Part shown: piece by piece, positions 16,280 through 25,011 of the stretch | How the letters are laid out: each line of letters starts with the position of its first letter | Numbering within the stretch: position 1 is the stretch's first letter | From: an uncultured Muribaculaceae bacterium | Lineage (GTDB): Bacteria; Bacteroidota; Bacteroidia; Bacteroidales; Muribaculaceae | DNA length: 64,000 nt | NCBI GenBank assembly: GCA_910579995.1 | Contig: CAJTWH010000008.1 | Span: 52,770-116,769, forward strand | Direction: 5' to 3' | The notes under the pieces: model-generated | What the model saw: only the letters and a program-made list of their open reading frames with translations | Databases searched by the model: none | Told to the model about the DNA's origin: nothing | Position numbers and translations under genes: made by a program

Positions 16280-19200
16280 TACTTATGCATCTCTTTCGAT
16301 GTGGTGCCGTCGGAGCGGCGGATGATGTTGATACCGCGCTGAACCGCACGCAACGACTGACCGGCTGCATTGTAGATACGCTCCTTGACATTGTGGGCGC
16401 TCTCCATGATGCTGTCGAGCATGGTGGTGTCGGCAGTCTTGCCCTGTACGGCGGTGTGTGTCGGGTCGGCAAGTATCATATCCGTAGCCACGGGGTTGCC
16501 AATGCCCTCGATGGTGAGCTCTACGAGTTCGCCCGAGTTGCCCTCGAAGGCGGCGTTGGCCATAGAGAAGATGACAAGACGGTAGTTGCCGCCGCCATTG
16601 TCGTAGATCTGCACCTCGTGACCTGCGGCACGACCCGACAGACGGGCGTCGAGCAATGTCATGCCGATAGGCAGCTGGATGTCGACCTGAGCACCGATAA
16701 ACGATGAGCTGTTGTTGAGGAAGAGTGAGTAGAGGCGGTTGCCTTCTTCCTCACCGCTGCGGACGAGGCCGAATACATTGTCGCTTTCGACTACGCCGTG
16801 ACGTGCGATTATGCGGCGGGTCGAAGCTGAGGATTCGTTGCTGATAATCTGGATAAGAGCGGTGCCGTCGGCGATGTTGAGTTCGCCCGAGCCGTTGACA
16901 TCGGCAGCGGCTGCGATGGCTGCGCCATGCTCTTCTTTGATCTGCTCGAGAGAAAGACCCTCGCCGATCCAGTTGAAAAGAAGCTGGAGGTCGGCGGTGT
17001 TGGGTTCGCCACCGTTGCCGTTGACGTCGCCGATAACGTAGGTGTTCTCCACGATTTCCTCGCGGATAGCCTCAAGAGCCTCTTGGATAGCATTGGTGCC
17101 TTCTACGAAGTTCTCGTAAGCCTCAATGCGGGCAGCGTCGTCTTCGGCAGCTTCTACGGCAGCCGAGGTCTCGTTGTAGAGTGTCTCGAGAGCTGTAGCC
17201 TGCTGAGAGATTTTCTTGCTGATTTCGCTTGAGTTGATTACCGAGCCGGCGTCTACGAGAGCCTTGCGGGCGTCGCTGACAGCGGTCTTGGTTGCTTGGT
17301 TGGCGTTCTCGGCGTAGGTCTGTGCGCCCATGAGCACGTAGTAGTCCATCTCTGTAGAGAGGTCGGCGATAGCGTCGCTGAGCTCGGTTTTCTCGGCCTC
17401 GGTGATACCGTCGGGGTTTTCTTCAGAAATAGTGCTTTCCTGAGCGATAGTCTCGCCGATCTTGGCGATACGAGAGTCGAGACCGTTGAGGTAAACACCC
17501 CATTCGGCAACGCCCCATGCAGCCACTTTCTCTTTAGCGGCTTCGAGGGCAGCTTTTGCTGCGTCGAGTTCGGCGGTGAGAGCCTCTGCATTTGCCTTGG
17601 TAGCGGCTTCGATAGCGGCTTTGTTGGCAGCGTCTTCCTGAGCGGCGGCAGCTGCGGCGTTGAGTGATTCGAGCTCGTCGGCAACGGCCTTGATCTGCGA
17701 TTCAAAGCTGTCTTTGTGGAGCAGAACTTGGTTGCCGTCTGCTTCGATAGCGCTCTTGATACCTTCGAGGGTGTCGAGAAGCTCCTGATACTGCGGCTCG
17801 TACTCGTCTTTAACCAGCTCGCCTACGGCAGCCTTACCGGCCTCTACTGCGGTGTATGTGTCTGAGTAGAGTTCATCGAGAGCTGTGAGGACGTCGGTAA
17901 GAGCGGTGTTGTCGGGTGTTACAAGGCTCTGCAGGTTGACGAGCTCGTCGGTGAGTTTCTTCTCAAGTGCGAGAGCGTCGGTCTTGTAGCTGTCGCTAAC
18001 GCTGTCTTTGTTGCCGTTATAGAGTTTTTCAACTGCAGCCTGTAGCTCGTCGATTTGGGCGTTCTTCGCATTGGCTTCTTCATCAGTTCCGAGTTTGCCG
18101 GCCGCACGGGCGTTGTTGTAGGCAAGGCGGATCCGGCTCATGAGGCCGTTGAGAATTGCGTTCTCGTTGCTAACGAGCGAGGTATAGCCATTGTCGATGT
18201 CGCTCTGAACATTGCCGATTGAAGTGCGGATTGAGGGCTCGTCTTTGACGATGTCTTTTGAAGCCTCGATAGCACTTTCGATGGCGTCGATATCACCGGC
18301 GATGTCGCTGTTGGCGGGAGTGGCTGCGAGGCCATCGGCAAACTCTTCGAGAGCCTTGTTTTCCTCGCGCAGTTTCTCAACCTCAGCCTTGAGGTCGGCG
18401 CTTGTGGTGTCGGCGTCGGCAGCAGCCTGATTCTTGGTCTTGAGGCTGTTGAAGGCGTTGCGGGCAGCTTCCATCTGCTCATTAAGGCCGGTGAGGGCGT
18501 CTTTGAGGTCGGCGAGAGCGGCAGGCGTTGTCATGGCGTCTACAGCGGCCTTGGCGTCGTTGAATACCTCGATGTTCTCATCGTCCTGCACATATTTGAA
18601 GCCGGCGATTTCATCGGCCATCATGCCGAGTTCTTTAGTATCGTCGCCCCAAGCCTGTGCCCACTCAGCCTTAGCGGCGCCGGTGGTGTCGATGGTGATT
18701 TTATCGAGTTCGTTGGCGATGTGGTTTACAGCAATCACAACATCAGAAGACTCGTTAAGGAATTCATCCTGCGAATCTATTGTATTCTGAGCGTCTTCGG
18801 TGTATTCGGTGATGATATTGGCGCTTACACCGGCCTGCTGCATTTCATCTTTGGCGGCGTCGACAGTAGCCTGAGCCTCAGCGATGATGGTGTTGTAGTA
18901 GGTGGTGGCAACCTGAGCCGCGGCTTCTTTCATCGCGTCTACGAGAGCCTGCATTTCGGCGCTGTAGCTGTTGTCGGCCTGCTCGGTGAATTCTTCTTCC
19001 GAGATAACCTTCTTGGCGGCGTTCTGAGCATTGATGAAGTCGGTTACCTTGGTGTCGAGAGCTGTGATCAGGGCAGAGTATTTGTAGATGGGCTCGTGGT
19101 CGCCGAGTACCTTCTTGTCTTCACCGTCGACATTCACAACCACATTCTCCTTGAGGTAGTTGAAGTAGTCGGTATTGGTGAGGGTTGCGCTGCTGTAGCC

Positions 19201-22200
19201 GTTGAAAGTGTCGATAGAGTTGACGTAGTCGGCGCGGAGGATATCATACCTTCCTTTCCATATTTCCATCCAAGCGCTGTTGGCGGTAGCCACGAGGTCG
19301 CCGTACTCGTTGTCAATCTGGTTTTGGATGTTGTCGGCCTTATTGCGGAGATCTTGATATTTCTCTGAGAGTTCGCTTTTCTTTGTGCCGGCAATGCCTT
19401 GACCGTAGACGTCGCCAAGCTCGCGGTTGACAACTGTGAGCGAGTCCATGGTGTCGGCAAGATTCTTGAACCATCCGTCGGTGGTAGCCTCGTCGGGGTT
19501 GCCGCCCTCGTCGATGAGTTTCTGAAGACCGTCGATGACGTCCTGAATGTGTTTGCGGGTAGATTCGGCGTCTTCGAGAAGACCTGTGTAGGCTCCCTGA
19601 TTGTCTTTAATCTGCGCAGTGGTGTCTTTCACGCTCTTCTCAAGGGCTGCGATCTTGTCTTCGATAGCCTTGCGGTCGGCAGCGGTGATGTTGCCTTTGT
19701 CGATACCTTTTTTAAGAGCGGTATCAACATCATCGGTAAGGGAGCCGGCTTGGGTGGTAAAGCCATTGATGACTTCGTTGAAGTGCGAGAGAGCCGGATC
19801 CCAAGAGGTGTTGTCGTTGGTGTCCTGTGCGGCAGCGATGAGGTCGGCGATATCGGCAAGTGTACCGTTCTGAGCTGTAGCCCAGTCTTGGTTGCTCTTG
19901 TACTGTGCGATGTCGCTGTCGAGGCCGTTGAGGTCGCCGAGCACTTTGTTGAGTTCGTCGTAGATAGTGTTGGCAGCTGCGGGGATGTCTTTTTCGGTAG
20001 CTGCAACGGTGGTTGCGATATTGTCGAGAGCTGTCTTGATAGCTGCAAGACGGTCGGCAACGTCAGAGTTACCGTAGTATTCACCCTCGGCTGCTTTTTC
20101 AACAGCTGTATATTTTGCGCTTACCACAGCTTTGTTTGCAACTTCGGCGGCGGTGGCGTAGGTGGCGAGGATGTCGGCTACAGAACCGGTGAAAGCCTCG
20201 TCGCTGTTTGTCAGCGCTTCGGCAAGGGCGGTGAGTTCAGTGTAAGCTTTCTGAGCCTCAGAGCCTTTTACGCTGTTGTAGGTTGCAAGGGGTGTATTGT
20301 AGTATTCATCAGCTACAGTGCCGAGAGTGGGCTTGACTGCGCCCTCGATAAAGCTGATCTTGCCGGCCTCGGTGCCCATGTTGTCGATAGCGCTCTTGCG
20401 TGCTTCGAGAGCTTTGAGGGCGTCCTGCTGAGCTTTTACGAGGTTTTTGGCGTTGGTATCGGTGAGAGTGAGAGCGTCGCTGATTTCTTTCTTGAATTCA
20501 TCGGTGCTTTCGAGTGTGAGATCGCCGAGCGAGGCTGCGATTGACTCCATTGTGCCATCGAATGCGCCCTTGATGATATCTACAGTGTCGACGTTCTTTT
20601 CGATATATTCTTTAAGAGTGTCGTATTGTTTCTGCAGATCGATGATGGGCTGGATGGCAGCGAGTTTTTCCTTGATATCGTTGACAGTGGTGTCGAAGCC
20701 GTCAACGGGAAGCTCGAGCTTGGAGTAGGCATTCTCAACCGAGGTTTTGAGTGCGGCAATGTCGCCGGCTACTTTGGCAACCTCTTCTTCAATGCTTGCA
20801 GGAACGCTTTCGGGAACTTCGAGGCCGGCGATAGTCTCTAGAGCTGACTCCATAAGCGGGTTCTGCTCCTCTACCTTGGCTTTGGCATTGGCTACGAGAG
20901 TGTCCATAGCCTCTTTAGCGGCAGCTATAGTGGCGGCAGCGGCGTCGTATTTGGCAGCGCAGCCTTCGATACCGTCGGCTGTAGCTGTGGTTGCAGCTTC
21001 CTCGGCCTTGGCCTTTTCATCGGCGAGCTCGCTCTGCCAGCCTGTGTTGACCTCGGTGAAGGCGTTTTCGTATTTTTCAATGCCTTTGAGAGCGATGAGC
21101 TGGCTCAGGTCTTTGTCGTAGGCGTTTTGGATAAGACCTTCCTTGCCCAGCTCAGCCATGAGGTTATAATATGCTGTGGCGTCGGCAATCCATGTCTTAT
21201 ATACCTGATCTTGTGACCACAGGATATTGTTGTCGTAATCAGAGAGGGGCTTTTTGAGCTCGTTATATTTCTCTTCGACTTCGGCTTTGTCAACCAGCGT
21301 TGTAGCGCCTTCGAATACGCTCTTGAAGTAAGCCTCGCAATCGGCGATTACTTTCTTCATCTCGACAGTCTTGGCAGCCTGCTGCTCGTCGACGTATGCG
21401 TTGACGTCATCGCTAAGGCCTTCCTGTGCTTTGTCGATGGCGGCGTTGATTTTGTCGAGCTCGTCCTGCAGACGGGTTATCTCTGATTTGAAGAAGTCGT
21501 AGTTTGCGTCGTTTGTGGTTTTGATATAATATGCCTCATTGTCGGCAGCGGCTTTCTCGTTGTAAGCCTCGGCAGCCTCGATGAGAGCTTTGATTCTTAC
21601 AGTGATAGCGTCGCTTTCGGGGTAGAGCCACATCTTCTGGTCGCCGTAGGCCTTGATTTGATCATTGCCGTTGAGGGTGGCGATAGCAGCTTCGATAGCG
21701 CTCTTTTCGGTGGCAAGCTTGGTGTATTCGGCTGTGAGTGAACTCTCTTCATTATCGAGAGTTGTGAGGGCGGGAAGCTGGGCTGTGAGATCTTGTGTAG
21801 CTTTCTCAAAGTCAAACACGAGCTCGAGCTTCAAGGTAGAGAAGCTGAAACCGTTGTTGGCGGCCGACTCTACTACGAGAGTTACATCTTTAGCCGCGTT
21901 GCCATCGACTGTGAAGTTATATACACCGTCGGTGCCGGTGACAACCTCGTTGCCGATTTTTACCTGAACTCCGGTGGCGTCGGAGAAAGTGAGTTTGTAG
22001 TTGCCGGGCTGGAGATTTAAGGTGCGCTGTATATAGCCGCCGGCAATAGGGCAGTTCACACCATTGTCAGTGAATACTGATGTGCTGCCTGTGATACCTG
22101 TTTGAGTCCAACCGGCCTCGGCTTGGAGACCGTCGTTGACTGTGATGTCCGCCATGGCGTTGAAAGCCAAGGGGGTCACCAAGAGAGATGCGAGTATCTT

Positions 22201-22209
22201 CTTTTGCAT
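16279..22209 (-). CDS. giant exported coiled-coil protein with dockerin and cohesin-like domains
   Basis: 1976 residues from the ATG at 22207-22209. An in-frame ATG 59 codons upstream is rejected because it would bury the signal peptide (MQKKILASLLV...AMAD). Residues about 20-150 are a beta domain with 'YIQRTLNLQPGNYKLTFSD', resembling a carbohydrate-binding or jelly-roll fold. Residues about 150-1720 are almost entirely alpha-helical, acidic and Ala/Glu/Lys/Asp-rich, with few Cys, and look like long coiled-coil or spectrin-like bundles. Residues 1723-1790 are a type I dockerin: DVNGNG (with one extra residue in the loop) and DVNGSGELNIAD, each followed by an amphipathic helix. A cohesin-like beta domain (about 1800-1920) and a short basic tail follow. 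It is likely a cell-surface fibre or scaffold. The adjacent 833-residue cohesin-like protein is a possible partner. Confidence 0.75.
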   Translation of the reverse strand: MQKKILASLLVTPLAFNAMADITVNDGLQAEAGWTQTGITGSTSVFTDNGVNCPIAGGYIQRTLNLQPGNYKLTFSDATGVQVKIGNEVVTGTDGVYNFTVDGNAAKDVTLVVESAANNGFSFSTLKLELVFDFEKATQDLTAQLPALTTLDNEESSLTAEYTKLATEKSAIEAAIATLNGNDQIKAYGDQKMWLYPESDAITVRIKALIEAAEAYNEKAAADNEAYYIKTTNDANYDFFKSEITRLQDELDKINAAIDKAQEGLSDDVNAYVDEQQAAKTVEMKKVIADCEAYFKSVFEGATTLVDKAEVEEKYNELKKPLSDYDNNILWSQDQVYKTWIADATAYYNLMAELGKEGLIQNAYDKDLSQLIALKGIEKYENAFTEVNTGWQSELADEKAKAEEAATTATADGIEGCAAKYDAAAATIAAAKEAMDTLVANAKAKVEEQNPLMESALETIAGLEVPESVPASIEEEVAKVAGDIAALKTSVENAYSKLELPVDGFDTTVNDIKEKLAAIQPIIDLQKQYDTLKEYIEKNVDTVDIIKGAFDGTMESIAASLGDLTLESTDEFKKEISDALTLTDTNAKNLVKAQQDALKALEARKSAIDNMGTEAGKISFIEGAVKPTLGTVADEYYNTPLATYNSVKGSEAQKAYTELTALAEALTNSDEAFTGSVADILATYATAAEVANKAVVSAKYTAVEKAAEGEYYGNSDVADRLAAIKTALDNIATTVAATEKDIPAAANTIYDELNKVLGDLNGLDSDIAQYKSNQDWATAQNGTLADIADLIAAAQDTNDNTSWDPALSHFNEVINGFTTQAGSLTDDVDTALKKGIDKGNITAADRKAIEDKIAALEKSVKDTTAQIKDNQGAYTGLLEDAESTRKHIQDVIDGLQKLIDEGGNPDEATTDGWFKNLADTMDSLTVVNRELGDVYGQGIAGTKKSELSEKYQDLRNKADNIQNQIDNEYGDLVATANSAWMEIWKGRYDILRADYVNSIDTFNGYSSATLTNTDYFNYLKENVVVNVDGEDKKVLGDHEPIYKYSALITALDTKVTDFINAQNAAKKVISEEEFTEQADNSYSAEMQALVDAMKEAAAQVATTYYNTIIAEAQATVDAAKDEMQQAGVSANIITEYTEDAQNTIDSQDEFLNESSDVVIAVNHIANELDKITIDTTGAAKAEWAQAWGDDTKELGMMADEIAGFKYVQDDENIEVFNDAKAAVDAMTTPAALADLKDALTGLNEQMEAARNAFNSLKTKNQAAADADTTSADLKAEVEKLREENKALEEFADGLAATPANSDIAGDIDAIESAIEASKDIVKDEPSIRTSIGNVQSDIDNGYTSLVSNENAILNGLMSRIRLAYNNARAAGKLGTDEEANAKNAQIDELQAAVEKLYNGNKDSVSDSYKTDALALEKKLTDELVNLQSLVTPDNTALTDVLTALDELYSDTYTAVEAGKAAVGELVKDEYEPQYQELLDTLEGIKSAIEADGNQVLLHKDSFESQIKAVADELESLNAAAAAAQEDAANKAAIEAATKANAEALTAELDAAKAALEAAKEKVAAWGVAEWGVYLNGLDSRIAKIGETIAQESTISEENPDGITEAEKTELSDAIADLSTEMDYYVLMGAQTYAENANQATKTAVSDARKALVDAGSVINSSEISKKISQQATALETLYNETSAAVEAAEDDAARIEAYENFVEGTNAIQEALEAIREEIVENTYVIGDVNGNGGEPNTADLQLLFNWIGEGLSLEQIKEEHGAAIAAAADVNGSGELNIADGTALIQIISNESSASTRRIIARHGVVESDNVFGLVRSGEEEGNRLYSLFLNNSSSFIGAQVDIQLPIGMTLLDARLSGRAAGHEVQIYDNGGGNYRLVIFSMANAAFEGNSGELVELTIEGIGNPVATDMILADPTHTAVQGKTADTTMLDSIMESAHNVKERIYNAAGQSLRAVQRGINIIRRSDGTTSKEMHK
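16840..17040 (-). other. dockerin-coding segment
   Basis: The two EF-hand-like loops of the giant protein. Loop 1 is DVNGNGGEPNTAD, one residue longer than the 12-residue consensus. Loop 2 is DVNGSGELNIAD, which fits the consensus with D1, N3 and D12. The helices after each loop (LQLLFNWI; TALIQII) match the dockerin F-helix pattern. The segment lies at residues about 1723-1790. Confidence 0.75.
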
Positions 22210-22349
22210 GTGATAATATAAATTAGTTAATAAGTTTCTTAATTTCAATACATTGCAAGATGTGGCAAAAGCCCCGCCGAGGGCGTAGGCACGAGCTTTA
22301 TGGGCGGTCGTTGCTTCATAATTGAGTCTTTTTTGCCAAATTTCTGACG

Positions 22350-22357
22350 CAAAATTA
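22350..22357 (-). promoter_or_regulatory. -7 box for the giant coiled-coil gene
   Basis: TAATTTTG on the minus strand, matching TAnnTTTG, about 140 nt before the start codon at 22209. No -33 TTTG is found at the usual distance, and the C8 tract lies at about that position, so the promoter may be weak, regulated or variable. Confidence 0.4.
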
Positions 22358-22503
22358 AACATTAGTTCACAAATTACCCCCCCCAATTGCTAAAAATCGT
22401 TAAAATATAATTTTTTAACAATTGCGCTCTTTCAACTTTAAAATTCGGTCTGTAACGGTGGTATGAATTTTCGTCTGAACTTTCAAATTCAGAAAATTGT
22501 TTG

Positions 22504-22511
22504 TATCTTTG
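22504..22511 (+). promoter_or_regulatory. -7 box of aqpZ
   Basis: TATCTTTG, 39 nt before the ATG at 22551. Its position inside the longer open frame shows that the upstream ATG at 22497 is not the translation start. A good -33 element is not visible. Confidence 0.55.
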
Positions 22512-22550
22512 AGAAATTTTCTAAACGTTTCAACCAAAAAAGAATTTAGT

Positions 22551-23243
22551 ATGAAAAAATTATTGGCAGAAGGCGTAGGCACGATGTTTCTTGTGCTTCT
22601 CGCTTGTGGTAGTGCCGTACTTGCCGGCCCGTCGATAGGCGGACTCGGTATCGGCCTGTGTTTTGGTCTGGTGCTTGTGTGCCTATGCTATTGCCTCGGC
22701 AATATATCGGGTTGCCATGTCAATCCGGCAGTGTCGCTCGCAGTGTACCTTGCCGGCCGTATGAGCGGCAAAGAGTGTGTGGGCTACATCGTGTCGCAGC
22801 TTTTTGGTGCTACTGTCGGTGCTGGCTTGCTCTACGCATTCATCTATCTCGGCGACGGCTTCAACTATGGCGGCACAACAGCCCCCGACGCCTACCTTGC
22901 CACCAATGTCTTACAGCCCGGTGCCACAGCCGGCATGGCACTCTTGGCTGAAGGTCTGTTGACATTCTTCTTTGTACTCGTGGTGCTCGGCGCCACCGAC
23001 GCCAACAAAGGCTTCGGCAAATTCGCCGGCCTCGCCATCGGTCTTGCCCTCGGCTTGGTGAACATCGTGGGCATTCCTGTCGACAACTGCTCTGTCAACC
23101 CTGCCCGCAGCTTCGGTCCCGCTGTTTTCTGCCCTGCAGCATGGGGTGACTTCTGGATCATGGTAGTAGGCCCGGTAATCGGCGCAATGCTCGCCGTGCT
23201 CTGCTGGGTAGCCATGGCCGGCGGCCGCAAGGCAGTGAAGTGA
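22551..23243 (+). CDS. aqpZ: aquaporin (MIP family water channel)
   Basis: 230 residues with six hydrophobic segments and two half-helix motifs, HVNPAVS and SVNPARS, the NPA boxes that line the pore. The second NPA is followed by SFGP, as in AqpZ-type water channels rather than glycerol facilitators (which usually have NPARD). It sits in the inner membrane and allows fast water flow, helping osmotic adaptation. The start is the ATG at 22551 (MKKLLAEGVGT), because the -7 box lies upstream within the longer frame. The gene stands alone and is followed by a GGTTGG repeat and a strong terminator. Confidence 0.9.
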   Translation: MKKLLAEGVGTMFLVLLACGSAVLAGPSIGGLGIGLCFGLVLVCLCYCLGNISGCHVNPAVSLAVYLAGRMSGKECVGYIVSQLFGATVGAGLLYAFIYLGDGFNYGGTTAPDAYLATNVLQPGATAGMALLAEGLLTFFFVLVVLGATDANKGFGKFAGLAIGLALGLVNIVGIPVDNCSVNPARSFGPAVFCPAAWGDFWIMVVGPVIGAMLAVLCWVAMAGGRKAVK

Positions 23244-23360
23244 TAAGGTTTGTGGGGAGTGGTTGGTGGTTGGTTGGCTGTGGGCAGCGAATTACTTTTG
23301 GCTACCCTCCGGAACTAATCTACCACCCACAGCCCACCGCCCACTTCCCACCAACTCCAA
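23243..23360. repeat. GGTTGGTGG-type repeat after aqpZ
   Basis: G-rich arm with GGTTGGTGGTTGGTTGG and GTGGGCAGCGAAT, an AT-rich loop, then the C-rich arm CTAATCTACCACCCACAGC, CCACCGCCCACTTCCCACC. It starts right at the aqpZ stop codon and keeps both core elements seen in the copy at 10285. Confidence 0.8.
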
Positions 23361-23364
23361 ACCT

Positions 23365-23405
23365 AAAAAACGCCCGCGGAAATTTAATCCCGCGGGCGTT
23401 TTTTT
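23365..23405 (+). terminator. aqpZ terminator
   Basis: Perfect 9-bp GC stem (CGCCCGCGG at 23371-23379 with 23390-23398), extended by A-runs pairing with T-runs on both sides and ending in seven Ts. A textbook intrinsic terminator. Confidence 0.85.
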
Positions 23406-23439
23406 GCTCAAAATATGATGTGAAACCGTGAAAAATCAC

Positions 23440-23447
23440 TATCTTTG
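23440..23447 (+). promoter_or_regulatory. -7 box of hipBA
   Basis: TATCTTTG, 31 nt before the ATG at 23479. An A/T-rich stretch with GATA (23453-23456) and TATC (23469-23472) lies between it and the start and could be part of the operator. Confidence 0.5.
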
Positions 23448-23478
23448 CAAATGATAATATATTATTAATATCTATATA

Positions 23479-23838
23479 ATGCGACCTGAAACAGCTAATA
23501 TATTAGCTATACTTGACGCGTATACTTTCCCCTCTTCCGAGAACATCGCAAAGGCTATCTCCGACGATTTCAGGCAGCGCCGGATAGAGAAAGGTATCAC
23601 GCGCGAGGCTATGGCGGAGAAGTCGGGTGTGCCGCTTGCAAGCATTGCCCGTTTTGAGCAGAAAGGACTGATATCACTCAACAGTCTCATCGCGCTTGCC
23701 ATGGCCTTGGGCTATCTGGGCGAGGTGAAAAATATTTTCTCCGAGCCGAAGTTCGACACTATGGAGGAGCTCGCCCTCATACGCCGCAACACCGGTAAGA
23801 AGAAAGCAAGCTCAAGAAAACCGAAAAAAGATAAATGA
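23479..23838 (+). CDS. hipB: HipB-like XRE antitoxin
   Basis: 119 residues with a helix-turn-helix of the XRE type at about residues 32-85: 'RQRRIEKGITREAMAEKSGVPLASIARFEQKG'. The C-terminus is a very basic tail (KKKASSRKPKKDK), which may contact DNA or the toxin. As a HipB-type antitoxin it should bind the operator, repress the operon and hold HipA inactive. The start codon of hipA overlaps its stop (ATGA), so the two are translationally coupled. A 16-bp perfect palindrome (23493-23508) lies just inside the coding start. Confidence 0.75.
   Translation: MRPETANILAILDAYTFPSSENIAKAISDDFRQRRIEKGITREAMAEKSGVPLASIARFEQKGLISLNSLIALAMALGYLGEVKNIFSEPKFDTMEELALIRRNTGKKKASSRKPKKDK
23493..23508. promoter_or_regulatory. 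16-bp palindrome, possible HipB operator
   Basis: AGCTAATATATTAGCT is perfectly self-complementary. It lies at codons 5-10 of hipB and downstream of the -7 box, a place where a repressor could block elongation. It differs from the TATCC-N8-GGATA operator of E. coli HipB. If the gene really starts further downstream, this would be in the leader. Confidence 0.45.
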
Positions 23839-24956
23839 GTTCAATGACCGACCGGCTTATCATAAAATTCCACGAACGCAAGGTCGGGAGTCTTTCTTTA
23901 GACCCCGACGGACGCCTCTGCGTCTTTGAATACGATCAGGCTTGGCTTGTAGACGGTTTCAGTATCTCGCCGCTTGAGCTTCCTCTGAAATCAGGAGTGT
24001 TTGTAGCCCGTCCAATGCCTTTCAACGGTAACTTTGGTATCTTTGAAGATAGCATGCCCGACGGTTATGGCCGCTATCTGCTCCATAAAGCATTAGCCAA
24101 AGAGGGTATCGACGACAGGAGTCTGTCGGCTCTCGACTTCTTGAGCATAATCGGCGCGGGAGGAATGGGAGCCTTGACCTACGAGCCGGCCGTGTCGATA
24201 CGCAAGGAGGCGGAAGTGACTGATTTTGATCTTCTGCAGCAGAAAGCCTTGGAAGTGCTTAGAGAACAGCAGGATACCGACGCCGGCCTATTGCTGTATA
24301 ACAGTGGAAACAGTGGTGGAGCACGGCCTAAGGCGGTGTTTGCCGACTGCGAGGGGCATTGGCTTGTGAAATTTCGGCACACCTACGACCCCACGGATAT
24401 CGGTGTGCAGGAATTCCGTTTCAACCAAGTGGCACGGAAGTGCGGTATCAATGTCCCCGATTTTAAGCTTACCAATGGTAAATATTTCACCACACGAAGG
24501 TTTGATATCGATGAAGACGGCAGTCGGCTTCATGTAGCGACAGCGGGAGGTTTGCTCGGTATTTCTTTGAGCGAGCCGGTGCTCGACTATGCCAATCTTT
24601 TGGCTCTGACCGGTTTTATCACTCAGAATCCTGCGGATGTCGAGGAAATGTTCCGTCGTATGGTTTTCAACTATCTTACAGATAATAAGGATGACCACTG
24701 CAAGAATTTCAGTTTCATAGTCAGAAAAGGAACTGATGGAAAGTGGCAGTGGCAGCTTGCCCCGGCATACGACCTCACGCTGTGCAGCGCCGGCTACAAC
24801 GGCGAGCATGCCACCTCAGTCAACGGCAAAGGAAGGCCCTCGCTTGATGATTTTGTTGCCGCAGGCACCCACATCAAGATGTCACCTCAGAGGTGTATCG
24901 AACTGGTAGGGCAAGTGAAATCGGCATGCGGTGATTTGATAAGGTATCAGATATAG
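23835..24956 (+). CDS. hipA: HipA-like serine/threonine kinase toxin
   Basis: 373 residues. The N-terminal HipA domain (residues about 1-125, ending GAGGMGALTYEP) is followed by a kinase domain: a Gly-rich loop NSGGARPKAVF (S160 is the likely autophosphorylation site), the catalytic DDHCKNFSF (D286-D287-H288) and APAYDLT as the metal-binding element. All key residues are intact, so an active kinase is expected. HipA of E. coli phosphorylates glutamyl-tRNA synthetase and causes persistence; the target of this homologue is not known. It has all the HipA parts in one chain, not split as in HipBST systems. It follows hipB with a 4-nt overlap and is co-transcribed. Confidence 0.85.
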   Translation: MSSMTDRLIIKFHERKVGSLSLDPDGRLCVFEYDQAWLVDGFSISPLELPLKSGVFVARPMPFNGNFGIFEDSMPDGYGRYLLHKALAKEGIDDRSLSALDFLSIIGAGGMGALTYEPAVSIRKEAEVTDFDLLQQKALEVLREQQDTDAGLLLYNSGNSGGARPKAVFADCEGHWLVKFRHTYDPTDIGVQEFRFNQVARKCGINVPDFKLTNGKYFTTRRFDIDEDGSRLHVATAGGLLGISLSEPVLDYANLLALTGFITQNPADVEEMFRRMVFNYLTDNKDDHCKNFSFIVRKGTDGKWQWQLAPAYDLTLCSAGYNGEHATSVNGKGRPSLDDFVAAGTHIKMSPQRCIELVGQVKSACGDLIRYQI

Positions 24957-24958
24957 TG

Positions 24959-24989
24959 TTGATTACTCCGAAACTTTTTCGTAATTTTG
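24959..24989 (+). promoter_or_regulatory. promoter of the aspartate kinase gene
   Basis: TTG at 24959-24961 and TAATTTTG at 24982-24989, spacer 20 nt, 22 nt before the ATG at 25012. No lysine riboswitch fits in the short leader. Confidence 0.65.
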
Positions 24990-25011
24990 CTGCCGTTAAT
25001 TATCAACGACG

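Larger units (their letters stand above)
22210..22550. other. 341-nt divergent promoter region with a C8 tract
   Basis: Between the giant gene (-) and the aquaporin gene (+). It carries a -7-like box on the minus strand (22350-22357), a run of eight C at 22377-22384, AT-rich sequence and the aquaporin -7 box (22504-22511). No coding sequence is evident. Confidence 0.6.

Noticed and set aside
19399..20544. Long open frame on the + strand opposite the giant gene (and similar ones at 14575-15774 and 17296-17667).
   Set aside because: They are shadows of GC-biased, Ala/Glu-rich minus-strand coding sequence; their products are Cys- and Val-rich with no start context or recognizable family.
22209..22386. 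Upstream ATG at 22386 as the start of the giant protein.
   Set aside because: It would place 59 unlike residues before a clear signal peptide, and it lies upstream of the predicted promoter.
24957..25011. Lysine riboswitch or attenuator upstream of the aspartate kinase gene.
   Set aside because: Only about 20 nt lie between the -7 box and the start codon, too short for a known aptamer.
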